A program made the translations under genes and the position numbers. From Microlunatus antarcticus (GTDB lineage: Bacteria > Actinomycetota > Actinomycetes > Propionibacteriales > Propionibacteriaceae), in contig NZ_JACHZG010000001.1 in the NCBI RefSeq assembly GCF_014193425.1, positions 806,001-870,000 of the forward strand: 64,000 nt of DNA. Reading direction: 5' to 3'. The notes beneath the pieces were generated by a model. The model ran no database searches, was not told where the DNA came from, and saw nothing but the letters and a program-made list of their open reading frames with translations. Positions 36,460 through 44,883 of the stretch are shown here, one piece after another. The stretch's first letter is position 1. Each line of letters opens with the position of its first letter.

Positions 36460-38285
36460 CCAGCCCCGTACGCCGTGCCCTCGCGATCGTCGCCGTGCTC
36501 GTCGTGCTCGGCCTGGTCGTCGCCGCGGCCACCCTGATCCGTCCGCAGCAGCCGGACGCGCGCCAGGTCGGCACCGCCGTCGCGGGCCAGACCGACGCGA
36601 TCTGCACCGTCGGCACCGTCGGGTCGGGGGCGAGCGCCTCACCGTCGGCGAGCGCCGCACCCACCGCGACGACGCTGCCCTCGACCACCGTGCCGAGCAC
36701 GGTGCCCACCCCTGCGCCGACGGACGTCCCCACGGTGACGCCCGGTGCGGTCCCGACGACCACACCGGGTGCGGTGCCCACCCTGACGCCCGGCGCGGCG
36801 AGCACGACGCCGGCCCAGGCCCCGGCCGCACCCGGCGGCACCGCGAGCCCGAGCGTCACGGCGTCGGCCTCGCCGAGCACCTCGGCCGTCCCCACCCTCA
36901 CCCCCGGGGCCGGCACCCCGTCCGCGACGCCGAGCACGGGCGTCCCCGTCCCCGAGGCGACCCCGAGCACCGCGCCCACCCTCGTCCCGCTGCCCAGCGC
37001 GACGGCGAAGGCCGTGACCGGCAGCGTGGTCGCCGTCGCGTCCGGTCCGACGGACACCGGCACCGACGACCCGACCGGGCGCCTGACGCTCGGGCTGCTC
37101 GGGCAGGACCAGAGCGGCGCGACGGTCGACCGGCAGGGCCGCGGTGCGACGCTCGCCGGCGCGGCCGCGCCCGTGCTGCTGCAGGCCGGCGGCACGATCG
37201 CCACCACCGCGGTCGGCGCGGTGCTGAGCCGCTCCGACGACGGGCCCGAGGCCGGGCTCGAGGCGGCGCCCTGCCTGGTGCCCTCCACCTCCGCGTGGCT
37301 CCCGGGCATCGCCTCCGGGGCGTCGGACCGCACCGAGCTGGTGCTGAGCAACCCCGACGACACCGAGGCGACCGTCGACCTCGCCTTCTACGGCCGCAAC
37401 GGTCGGGTGGCCGTCCCCGGCAGCGCCGGCAGCGACGTCCCGGCCCGGTCGAGCCGGTCCGTCTCGCTGTCCGGGCTGATCGACGCCGAGGGCCCGCTCA
37501 CCGTCTCCGTGCAGGCCACCTCGGGGCGGGTTGCGGCGGCCGCCCGACGCATTCGCACCGCCGGCGACGCGCCGGCCGGCGCGGACTGGGTCGTCCCCGC
37601 GGCCGCACCGGCCACCCAGGTCGTGGTCCCGGCCGTCCCGGGGGACCAAGGCAGCCGCGAGCTGGTCGTGACCAACCCCGGCGAGCTGCGCACGACCGTG
37701 ACCGTCTCCGTCCTGGGGCTGCAGGGTCCGTTCGCGCCCGTCGGGGCCGAGACCCTCGAGCTGGGGCCGCAGAGCTCCGGAACGCTGGCACTGGCCGACG
37801 GTCTCGCCGGCACCGGCTCCGGGGTGGCGCTGACCAGCGAGCAGCCCGTCACCGCCGCCGTGGTGTCGACCAGCGCGCGCGACGAGGCCCAGGCCGACAT
37901 CGCCGTGCAGCCGGCGACGCCCGCCCTCGTCCGGACCGGCGTCAGCGCGGTCGCCACGACCCGCGACGTCGACGCCGAGCTCGTCCTCTCCAACGCTGCG
38001 ACGACCGACGTGAGCGTGCACTTCTCCGTCCGCAGCTTTGCCGGGGTCGAGCTGCGCGGCGGCGACGTCCTCCTCGCCGCGGGCGGCAGCGCCACGCGCC
38101 GCCTCACCTCGCCGGCCCCGTCGTACGTGGTGGTCGACGTCCCCGAGGGCTCGTCCGTCACCGGGGGCGTGGACCTGGCCGACACCGACGGCGACGTCGC
38201 CGGCCTGGCCTCGGTCCCACTGGTATCCCCGGACACCTCCGGCCCGCCGCCGGTCGTCGAGCAGGACCCGGCCGCCGGCCGCTGA
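36456..38285 (+). CDS. DUF5719 membrane-anchored extracellular protein
   Basis: The 609-residue protein has one N-terminal helix (about 8-28), then a Pro/Ser/Thr/Ala linker (about 55-195) with repeated TPGAVPT-like units, and a beta-rich domain with repeated TELVLSNPDD and AELVLSNAAT units (Ig- or C5-like). It matches DUF5719, usually encoded next to the glycosyltransferase upstream; the two are coupled by a GTGA overlap. The linker could be glycosylated, which is an inference. Confidence 0.8.
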   Translation: MTSPVRRALAIVAVLVVLGLVVAAATLIRPQQPDARQVGTAVAGQTDAICTVGTVGSGASASPSASAAPTATTLPSTTVPSTVPTPAPTDVPTVTPGAVPTTTPGAVPTLTPGAASTTPAQAPAAPGGTASPSVTASASPSTSAVPTLTPGAGTPSATPSTGVPVPEATPSTAPTLVPLPSATAKAVTGSVVAVASGPTDTGTDDPTGRLTLGLLGQDQSGATVDRQGRGATLAGAAAPVLLQAGGTIATTAVGAVLSRSDDGPEAGLEAAPCLVPSTSAWLPGIASGASDRTELVLSNPDDTEATVDLAFYGRNGRVAVPGSAGSDVPARSSRSVSLSGLIDAEGPLTVSVQATSGRVAAAARRIRTAGDAPAGADWVVPAAAPATQVVVPAVPGDQGSRELVVTNPGELRTTVTVSVLGLQGPFAPVGAETLELGPQSSGTLALADGLAGTGSGVALTSEQPVTAAVVSTSARDEAQADIAVQPATPALVRTGVSAVATTRDVDAELVLSNAATTDVSVHFSVRSFAGVELRGGDVLLAAGGSATRRLTSPAPSYVVVDVPEGSSVTGGVDLADTDGDVAGLASVPLVSPDTSGPPPVVEQDPAAGR

Positions 38286-38350
38286 CCTCGTCGTCCGACC
38301 TCGTCAGTGCGCCCTCGTCCCCTGGCACCCCGGGGGAAGTCCTGCTGACC

Positions 38351-38425
38351 ACGAGAAACTGGCGCTCACCGCAGCAGATCTGCCGTGCGCAGCGGTGGTT
38401 TTTCACGTGAACGTGAAAAACCTGA
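38351..38425. repeat. Palindromic intergenic element, copy B (inverted orientation)
   Basis: Read on the minus strand, it aligns along its length with copies A and C. It contains GTTTTTCACG-TGAA-CGTGAAAAAC (38398-38421), a perfect 10-bp stem, and a less regular second stem with CACCGC/GCGGTG arms (38367-38397) around the palindrome GCAGATCTGC. It lies between DUF5719 and the convergent zincin gene. Confidence 0.78.
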
Positions 38426-38460
38426 GGTTCCTGTGGCCCGCGGGACGGTGCGCGACAGGG

Positions 38461-38901
38461 TCAGTCGTCGTCGAAGCCGGCGCCGTCGGGGTCGATCTCC
38501 TCGACGCTGCGGCCGGTCAGGGCGCTGAGCTGCTCGACCACCGTGCGGTAGACGAGGATCCGGAGCCCCTCGCGGCTGGCCGCCCGGTGCTCCAGCGGGC
38601 GGCGGTAGAGCACGACCTGAGCGGGCCGGGCCGCGCTCGCCTCCACCGCCGAGGCCAGCGGCACGCGGCCCCCGGCCCACGCCGGGTCGAAGTTCGGGAC
38701 GTCCTCGACCCCGACGCTCAGACCGACCAGCGCCTCGGGGCACTGGCGCGACACGCGCTGGACCGCGGCGCCCACGCAGTCGTCGAAGAACGCGACCCGC
38801 GTCGCCGGCCGCAGCGGTGCCGCCCGGCGGACGCCGAGCTCGTTCGGCAGCACGAGCGGGCCGCGCAGCCCGCGCCCGTGGCGATCGCGGCGGCTCGACA
38901 T
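38461..38901 (-). CDS. Metallopeptidase-fold (zincin-like, DUF1025-type) protein with degenerate active site
   Basis: The 146-residue protein has the family core: VEDVPNFDP, ASAVEASAARPAQVVLYRRPLE and the terminal VYRTVVEQLSALTG. The family's HExxH helix reads VVEQL here, so the first zinc histidine is missing and catalysis is unlikely. It is divergent from DUF3499 over 77 bases, as in mycobacteria (Rv3258c/Rv3259, from memory). TAGCCT seven bases before ATG 38901 suggests a leaderless message. Confidence 0.75.
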   Translation of the reverse strand: MSSRRDRHGRGLRGPLVLPNELGVRRAAPLRPATRVAFFDDCVGAAVQRVSRQCPEALVGLSVGVEDVPNFDPAWAGGRVPLASAVEASAARPAQVVLYRRPLEHRAASREGLRILVYRTVVEQLSALTGRSVEEIDPDGAGFDDD

Positions 38902-38978
38902 GGCCCTCAGGCTAGTGCCGCACCGGCCAGTGGCGCGCCGCCGTCACCCCGCTCACGCGGAGCGGTAGCGTCGCGCCA

Positions 38979-39347
38979 ATGGGGATGCGTCGGTGCTCAC
39001 GAGCGGGGTGCCCCGCCCGGGCGGTGGCGACCCTGACCTACGTCTACTCCGACTCGCAGGCCGTGCTCGGCCCGCTGGCCTCCCGGGCCGAGCCGCACGG
39101 CTACGACCTGTGCGAGACCCACGCCCACTCCCTCTCGGTCCCGCGCGGGTGGGAGGTCCTCCGGCTGGCCAGCGGTGACCCGGTCGGGCCGGACGAGGAC
39201 GACCTCCTCGCGCTGGCCGACGCGGTGCGCGAGGTCGGGCTGTCGTACGACGCCCCCACGCCGGTCGAGGCGCCCGTCTCGCGGCCCAACATCGTCGAGC
39301 TGCGTCGCCGAGGTCACCTCACCGTCCTGGCCGATCCTGACGCCTGA
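38979..39347 (+). CDS. DUF3499 protein
   Basis: The 122-residue actinobacteria-specific protein has cysteines at RRCSRAGCPARA and LCETHAHS that could bind zinc, and an ending VSRPNIVELRRRGHLTVL. No function is known. TAGCGT seven bases before ATG 38979 suggests a leaderless message; ATG 38985 is an alternative. It sits before the phosphomannomutase gene. Confidence 0.85.
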   Translation: MGMRRCSRAGCPARAVATLTYVYSDSQAVLGPLASRAEPHGYDLCETHAHSLSVPRGWEVLRLASGDPVGPDEDDLLALADAVREVGLSYDAPTPVEAPVSRPNIVELRRRGHLTVLADPDA

Positions 39348-39374
39348 GGCTGATCGACCTCTAGGATCAGCCGC

Positions 39375-40739
39375 GTGCTGAACCCGTTCATCTTCAAGGC
39401 CAACGACATCCGCGGCGTCACCGAGGGCTCCGAGCCCGAGTGGGACGAGGCCGGCGCGTACGCGCTGGGCAGCGCGTTCGTCGAGGTCTTCGGCCTCGCC
39501 GGCGGCTCGGTCGTCCTGGGCCGTGACATGCGGCTCTCGGGCCCGCGCATGTCCGCCGCCTTCGTCGAGGCCGTGCTGGACGCCGGCGCGGACGTCGTCG
39601 ACGTGGGTCTGGCCAGCACCGACGAGCTCTGGTTCGCGTCGGGCCACCTCGGCCTGCCGGGCGTGATGTTCACGGCGAGCCACAACCCCGGCAAGTACAA
39701 CGGCATCAAGTTCTGCCACCCGGGCGCGCGGCCCATCGCCCCCGAGGAGCTCGTCACGATCGCCGAGCTGGCGCAGGCCGGCCGGGGGGCCGCGAAGGCC
39801 GAGACCCGCGGGACCCGCTCCGAGAACGACGTGCTGGGCGCGTACGCGGCGCACCTGCACGGGCTGGTCGACCTCACGGGGATCCGCCCGCTGAAGGTCG
39901 TCGCCGACGCCGGGAACGGGATGGCCGGGCACACGCTGCCGGCCGTGTTCCCGGGCGGGGCCGACGGGCCGCCGGTCGAGATCATCGGCCTCTACACCGA
40001 TCCGGACGGGAACTTCCCCAACCACCCGGCCAACCCGCTCGAGCCGCAGAACCTCGTCGACGCCCAGGCCACCGTGCGCGAGCGCGGCGCCGACCTCGCC
40101 CTCGTCTTCGACGGCGACGCCGACCGCTGCTTCATCATCGACGAGCGGGGCGAGGTGGTCAGCCCGTCGACCGTCACCGCCCTGATCGCCAGCCAGGAGC
40201 TCGGCCGCCACCCCGGCTCGACCGTCGTGGTCAACAACATCACCTCCCGCTCGGTCGCCGAGGTCGTCGCCGAGAACGGCGGCACGACGGTCGTGACGAA
40301 GGTCGGCCACACGTTCGTCAAGGCCGCCATGGCCGAGCACGACGCCGTCTTCGGCGGCGAGCACTCGGCGCACTACTACTTCCGCGAGTTCTGGGGCGCC
40401 GACACCGGCATGCTCGCCGCGCTGCACGTCCTGGCCGTCGCCGGGCGCAGCACGTCGCCGCTGTCCGCTCTCGTCACCGACTTCACCCGCTACGCCGCGT
40501 CGGGCGAGATCAACTCGACCGTCGACGACCCGGGCACGATCATCGAGGCCGTGGCGGCCGCGTTCGCGGGCCGCGGCGAGGCCGACCGGCTCGACGGGCT
40601 GATGGTGAACGGGCCGGACTGGTGGGTGAACGTACGCCGCTCCAACACCGAGCCGCTGCTGCGCCTCAACGTCGAGGCCCGCACCGAGGAGCAGATGGCC
40701 GCGCTGCGCGACGAGGCGCTGGCGATCATCCGCGGCTGA
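39375..40739 (+). CDS. manB: Phosphomannomutase / phosphoglucomutase
   Basis: The enzyme interconverts hexose-6- and hexose-1-phosphates; with manC it makes GDP-mannose. The 454-residue alpha-D-phosphohexomutase shows the phosphoserine loop FTASHNPGKYNGIK, metal loop VFDGDADRC, sugar loop GEHSAHYYF and phosphate loop RRSNTEPLLRL. A TAGGAT box at 39362-39367, seven bases before GTG 39375, and no Shine-Dalgarno sequence suggest a leaderless message. Confidence 0.95.
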   Translation: MLNPFIFKANDIRGVTEGSEPEWDEAGAYALGSAFVEVFGLAGGSVVLGRDMRLSGPRMSAAFVEAVLDAGADVVDVGLASTDELWFASGHLGLPGVMFTASHNPGKYNGIKFCHPGARPIAPEELVTIAELAQAGRGAAKAETRGTRSENDVLGAYAAHLHGLVDLTGIRPLKVVADAGNGMAGHTLPAVFPGGADGPPVEIIGLYTDPDGNFPNHPANPLEPQNLVDAQATVRERGADLALVFDGDADRCFIIDERGEVVSPSTVTALIASQELGRHPGSTVVVNNITSRSVAEVVAENGGTTVVTKVGHTFVKAAMAEHDAVFGGEHSAHYYFREFWGADTGMLAALHVLAVAGRSTSPLSALVTDFTRYAASGEINSTVDDPGTIIEAVAAAFAGRGEADRLDGLMVNGPDWWVNVRRSNTEPLLRLNVEARTEEQMAALRDEALAIIRG

Positions 40740-40804
40740 CGCCTGCACGCGCACTAGGATCGGCCGTCGTCGGGCTGTCGGCCCGCGGGACCTGAGGAGA
40801 CGTC

Positions 40805-41002
40805 ATGGCGGTCGAGCTCGCCCCCGAGCTGCTGGAGATCCTGGCGTGCCCGAACTGCCACGGCCCTCTCGCCGTCGACCACGAGCGCGACGAGCTCGTG
40901 TGCCAGACGCCCGACTGCGGGCTGGCCTACCCGGTGCGCGACCAGATCCCGGTGCTGCTGATCGACGAGGCCCGTCGCCCCGGTGCCGGCGACGAGGCGT
41001 GA
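40805..41002 (+). CDS. Trm112/YcaR-like zinc-ribbon protein
   Basis: The 65-residue protein has [33 protein letters not shown] and [11 protein letters not shown]: four cysteines in the Trm112 pattern. Such proteins stabilise methyltransferases or act alone; the partner is unknown. GAGGAG before ATG 40805 supports the start, with a TAGGAT -10 box about 45 bases upstream. Confidence 0.88.
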   Translation: MAVELAPELLEILACPNCHGPLAVDHERDELVCQTPDCGLAYPVRDQIPVLLIDEARRPGAGDEA

Positions 41003-41035
41003 GCCCCGTGACCTCCCGGCGACGGTGACTGTGCG

Positions 41036-42061
41036 ATGACCGTGTTCGACGACGCCGCGCTCGACGACCCCGCCGCGCTGGCCGGGGCCGACCCGATCCT
41101 GCGCCGGCTGGCCGGGGCCGGCTCGCGCGTACGCCGGGAGACCGCCGACGCGGACGACCCGCTCGACCAGCTGCTCGGGCAGCCGCGGCCGCGGGCGGTC
41201 ATCGCCGCGGGCAGCGAGGCGCGCTTCATCCGCGCGATCCTCGAGCCGGTCTGCCCGGTGCCGTTCGTCGCCTGGCCCCGCCACGGGCTGCCCGGCTGGG
41301 TGGGGGCCCTCGACCTCGTGGTCGTCATGGCCAGCGACGTCGCACCGCCGTCGGTCGTCGCCACCGTCCACGAGGCCGTACGTCGCGGCGCGCTGCTGCT
41401 GATCGCGTGCCCGGCCGCCTCCGTCGTGGCCGACCACGCCGGCGGGTCCTCGACGATCCTGCTGCCCACCGCCACCGGGGACCCGTTGGCCGCCGCCGTC
41501 GTGGCGCTGTCCGCGCTGCACCGCATGGACCTCGGACCGGCCGTGGTCCCCGACGGCGTCGCCGACACCATGGACGAGGTCGCCCGCGACTGCTCTCCGA
41601 TGGCCGACGTCACCGAGAACCCGGCCAAGGACCTCGCGCTCTGCCTGGCCGACGCGCAGCCGCTCGTCTGGGGTGGTTCCGTGCTCGCCGCCCGGGCCAG
41701 CCGGCGCGTGGCCGAGGCGCTGCGGGCGGCGACCGGCCGGGCCGCGCTGGCCGCGGACGCCGACGAGCTGCTGCCGATCATCGAGGCCACGACGTCGCGT
41801 GACCCCTTCGCCGACCCGTTCACCGACGGAGCCGCTGCGGACCGCCGCCCCTGCCTCGTCCTGCTCGACGACGGCAACAACGACCCGATGATCCGGGCCG
41901 ACCACGGACGCCTCGTCGCCGCCGCGGAACGCGCCGACATCCGGGTGTCCGTGGTGCAGCACCGCCGCGGCAGCGACGTCGACCGCTACGCCGCGCTGCT
42001 GCAGACCGGGATGTTCGCCTCGGTCTACCTCAGCGTGGGTCTGGGTCGCGCCGCAGCCTGA
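41036..42061 (+). CDS. SIS-domain phosphosugar isomerase-like protein
   Basis: The 341-residue protein resembles the actinobacterial bifunctional phosphoglucose/phosphomannose isomerase-like family (Rv3256c type): LDLVVVMASD, then MADVTENPAKDLALCLADAQPLVWGGS and MFASVYLSVGLG. Position after phosphomannomutase supports fructose-6-phosphate/mannose-6-phosphate isomerisation. Conserved active-site residues were not checked. No manA follows, unlike mycobacteria. Its last 32 bases overlap the convergent gene. Confidence 0.78.
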   Translation: MTVFDDAALDDPAALAGADPILRRLAGAGSRVRRETADADDPLDQLLGQPRPRAVIAAGSEARFIRAILEPVCPVPFVAWPRHGLPGWVGALDLVVVMASDVAPPSVVATVHEAVRRGALLLIACPAASVVADHAGGSSTILLPTATGDPLAAAVVALSALHRMDLGPAVVPDGVADTMDEVARDCSPMADVTENPAKDLALCLADAQPLVWGGSVLAARASRRVAEALRAATGRAALAADADELLPIIEATTSRDPFADPFTDGAAADRRPCLVLLDDGNNDPMIRADHGRLVAAAERADIRVSVVQHRRGSDVDRYAALLQTGMFASVYLSVGLGRAAA

Positions 42062-43109
42062 CGACGAGCTTGCGGGCGGCGACGCCGCCACGCAGCCGCT
42101 CCAGGCCCGCCGGGATCGACGCCAGGTCCTCGCCGACCACCTCCGCCGGGGGCGAGGGTCGGTAGCGGCCGTGGGCGAGCGCGACCGGCAGGACGTCGCG
42201 GAACATCGCCGGGCCGACCGCGGACCGCGCCGGCGACCCGCCCCAGATCGCCGAGACCCGGACGCCGTACGGCCGCGCGAGCTGCCGGCGTACGGCGGTG
42301 ACCGGGCTGGGGTAGGCCGAGGCCACGCGACGGGTGCCCTGCGTTCGCCGGGCGACCCGGATCGTCCGGGACAGCGAACCCGCCCCGATCGCCACGGTCC
42401 CCGCGAGGGTGTGCCCCTCGAGGGCGGCCACGACCTCGTCCACCGCGGAACGTCCCCGGTAGTCGACCACCGCCGACGCGCCGAGGCCGAGCACCAGCGC
42501 GGCGCTGCGCGGGGACGCCGTGGCCACGACGCGGTAGCCGGCGGCCCGGGCCAGCTGGACGGCGTTGTTGCCCACGCTGGTCGCCGCGCCCCAGACCAGC
42601 ACCGTCTCGTCCCGCTCGTCGCCCGCTTTGACGGGCGTGCCGACGGGAAGCGGCAGGCCGAGCTGGTCGGGCTCGAAGAGGCCCGCGGCAGCGGTGGTCA
42701 GGGCCAGCGGCAGCACGACCGCGTCGGTCAGGGCCACCTCGTCGGGGACGTGGGCCGTGAGGTCGGCAGCGAGGACGACGACGTGCTGGAACGCCCCGTG
42801 CGCCGGGTCGTTCCGGAACCTCTCCTGCCCGCTCGCGAAGCCGACGACGCGGTCCCCGATCCGGAACCGGGAGACGCCCTCGCCGACCGCGACCACGGTG
42901 CCGGCCACGTCCGTGCCGAGCACGGTGGGGAGGCGGAGCCAGGGGTAGACGAAGCGGCGGGCGACCCCCGGCATCGCGTCGACCGGGTTCAGCGCGACGG
43001 CGTGGGCCTCGACGACGAGCTCGCCGGGCCTGGGCGTCGGGGTGGGCGCCGGCCCGACGCGGAACGTCCCGCGCCGGTCGACCCAGAGGGCCTGGTGGGT
43101 GGCGGTCAT
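42030..43109 (-). CDS. Zinc-type alcohol dehydrogenase / quinone oxidoreductase (MDR family)
   Basis: The 359-residue MDR protein has a GroES-like domain (AVALNPVDAMPGV, LGTDVAGTVVAVGEG) and a Rossmann domain (VWGAATSVGNNAVQLARAAG). No zinc-ligand set is evident, so it is closer to enoyl/quinone reductases than to zinc alcohol dehydrogenases. ATG 43109 overlaps the upstream stop by four bases, making one operon with the saccharopine-dehydrogenase-like gene. Confidence 0.87.
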   Translation of the reverse strand: MTATHQALWVDRRGTFRVGPAPTPTPRPGELVVEAHAVALNPVDAMPGVARRFVYPWLRLPTVLGTDVAGTVVAVGEGVSRFRIGDRVVGFASGQERFRNDPAHGAFQHVVVLAADLTAHVPDEVALTDAVVLPLALTTAAAGLFEPDQLGLPLPVGTPVKAGDERDETVLVWGAATSVGNNAVQLARAAGYRVVATASPRSAALVLGLGASAVVDYRGRSAVDEVVAALEGHTLAGTVAIGAGSLSRTIRVARRTQGTRRVASAYPSPVTAVRRQLARPYGVRVSAIWGGSPARSAVGPAMFRDVLPVALAHGRYRPSPPAEVVGEDLASIPAGLERLRGGVAARKLVVRLRRDPDPR

Positions 43110-44209
43110 GCCGCGGCTCCGATCCGGGTGTAGGTGCCGCCGACGGCGGTCGCCAGGCCGGCGCCGAAGAGGGCGGCGGGGGTGAAGGCGCCGGGGCGGC
43201 CGTCGCCGCGGAGCAGCCGGCGCGCGACCTCGGTCACGAGGGCGTCGGTCGTCTCCTGGGCCTCGCCGAGTCCCAGCCAACCCTCCGAGGTCGTGCCGTC
43301 GTCCCACGTCACGACCGCGTGGCCCCACGAGTGCGTACGGGGGGCCGGCCGGGCCGGGAACGTGACGGCCGCGAGCCGGCGGGCGGCGAACCGCCGGAGC
43401 GGACCGACGGCCAGCAGGGTCGACGCCGCCGGCAGCACGAGCCGCGCCAGCTGGGAGTGCGGCACCTCGCTCGAGGCCGACTCCACGTCCGGCGCCCCGC
43501 TGGCCCGCTGCGCCGCGACCAGCTCGCCCAGCGGCATCAGCCCGGCGCTGACGTGGTCGCCGTCCGGGGTGACGAGCGGGTGGACGCCGCCGCCGAGGGG
43601 GGCCGGGGTCAGCCGGCCGTCCGCGAACCGTCGGCCCTGGAAGCGGCCTCCGCCGGAGACCCCGGGCAGCCCCTCCATGAGGGTGCCGGCCAGGGCCTCG
43701 CCGAGCGGGCCCGACTGCAGGGCGAGCGAGGGCACCATGTCCGTCCGGACCCGGACGGCGCGCCGGCCCGCGTCGCGACCCTCCGCGCACAGCCAGGCGA
43801 CGACGCTCTCGGTCGCCGCCACGCCGAAGCCCGCGCCGGTCACGAGCGTCCGGCCCGCCCGTACGGCGTCCTCCCCGCGGGCGAGGAGCGCCGGGACGGC
43901 GGCCAGGTCGTTGGCGAGGTCGACGTAGTCGCTGCCCGCGGCCAGGCAGGCGTCGACGACCGGCGTCATGGTGCGGGTGAACGGTCCGACGGTGCTCACC
44001 ACGACCGTGGGCCGGGCCTCGCGGATCCCGGCGGTCGCCGCGTCCAGGGTCGGGGCGACGTACGTGCGGTGGCCGCGCGCCGCGGCGGCCTCGCGCAGCC
44101 GACCCGCGTCGCGACCCACGAGGACGGGGGAGTCACCTCCGTCCGCGAGGCGGTCCGCGACGCCGCGTCCCACCCGCCCGGTGCCACCCAGGACCCAGAT
44201 CTCCGTCAT
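43106..44209 (-). CDS. Saccharopine dehydrogenase-like NADP-binding protein
   Basis: The 367-residue protein begins WVLGGTGRVGRGVADRLAD, a Rossmann fold of the saccharopine-dehydrogenase-like reductase superfamily (also trans-acting enoyl reductases). VVSTVGPFTRTMTPVVDAC and DYVDLANDLAAVPALL are typical. The lysine-pathway role is not implied; the TetR-controlled context suggests a xenobiotic or lipid reductase. AGAAGGAG before ATG 44209 supports the start. Confidence 0.83.
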   Translation of the reverse strand: MTEIWVLGGTGRVGRGVADRLADGGDSPVLVGRDAGRLREAAAARGHRTYVAPTLDAATAGIREARPTVVVSTVGPFTRTMTPVVDACLAAGSDYVDLANDLAAVPALLARGEDAVRAGRTLVTGAGFGVAATESVVAWLCAEGRDAGRRAVRVRTDMVPSLALQSGPLGEALAGTLMEGLPGVSGGGRFQGRRFADGRLTPAPLGGGVHPLVTPDGDHVSAGLMPLGELVAAQRASGAPDVESASSEVPHSQLARLVLPAASTLLAVGPLRRFAARRLAAVTFPARPAPRTHSWGHAVVTWDDGTTSEGWLGLGEAQETTDALVTEVARRLLRGDGRPGAFTPAALFGAGLATAVGGTYTRIGAAA

Positions 44210-44225
44210 GTCGCTCCTTCTCGGT

Positions 44226-44244
44226 GATGACACGAGGTGTCATC
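44226..44244. promoter_or_regulatory. TetR-type operator 1
   Basis: GATGACAC-GAG-GTGTCATC is a perfect 8-bp inverted repeat. It is between the divergent reductase and tetR genes, 16 bases upstream of the reductase start. Confidence 0.72.
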
Positions 44245-44255
44245 TCCTTCCGAGT

Positions 44256-44272
44256 ATGGCACGTCGTGTCAT
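44256..44272. promoter_or_regulatory. TetR-type operator 2
   Basis: ATGGCACG-T-CGTGTCAT matches operator 1 with one mismatch between arms. It overlaps the first possible start codon of tetR (ATG 44256), which supports GTG 44289 as the true start. Confidence 0.6.
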
Positions 44273-44288
44273 CGCTTACGATCGGACG

Positions 44289-44870
44289 GTGGCGAGGTGG
44301 AGCCCGGACGCCCGGGGCCGGCTGGAGCGGGCGGCGCTCGAGCTGTTCGTCGAGCAGGGCTACGCCGCGACGACGGTCCCGGAGATCACCGCGCGGGCGG
44401 GGCTGACCACCCGGACGTTCTTCCGGCACTTCGCCGACAAGCGTGAGGTGTTCTTCGCCGGCGACGAGATCTCCGCCTTCGCCGGCCGGCTGCTCGCCGA
44501 CGCGCCGGCCGACCTCGACCCCGTCGCCCTCCTGGAGGGGGGCCTGCGCCAGACGGCCGCGGCCCGGTTCGACGGACGCCGGGAGGAGGTCCGCCGGCGC
44601 CGCGACGTGATCCTGGCCGAGCCGGCGCTGCGCGAGCGCGACGCGCAGAAGCGTGACGACCTCGTCCGCGTCATCCGGCCGGCGCTCGTGGCCCGCGGCG
44701 TCGAGGAGCTGGAGGCCGCCCTGCTCGCCGAGCTCACCGTCCTCGTGCTGCACGTGGCCCTCGAGGCCTGGCTCGCCGAGCCGGTGGAGCGGCCGATGGG
44801 CGAGGTCGTCGCCGAGTGCTTCACCCGGCTGCGCGGCGTGCTGACGGCCGGCGACGTCCCTCAGGTCTGA
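44289..44870 (+). CDS. TetR-family repressor
   Basis: The protein (193 residues from GTG 44289) has the TetR helix-turn-helix: RLERAALELFVEQGYAATTV then ITARAGLTTRTFFRHFADKREVF. A ligand-binding domain follows, with no recognisable inducer class. It is divergent from the two-gene oxidoreductase operon and the two inverted-repeat sites between them suggest that it represses both. ATG 44256 is an alternative start eleven residues longer; operator 2 would then lie inside the gene. Confidence 0.9.
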   Translation: MARWSPDARGRLERAALELFVEQGYAATTVPEITARAGLTTRTFFRHFADKREVFFAGDEISAFAGRLLADAPADLDPVALLEGGLRQTAAARFDGRREEVRRRRDVILAEPALRERDAQKRDDLVRVIRPALVARGVEELEAALLAELTVLVLHVALEAWLAEPVERPMGEVVAECFTRLRGVLTAGDVPQV

Positions 44871-44883
44871 CAGGATCAGCCCC

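Noticed and set aside
32953-36831. A 1292-residue minus-strand frame
   Set aside because: It lies opposite the large glycosyltransferase and DUF5719 genes and has the low-complexity look of a GC-rich shadow.
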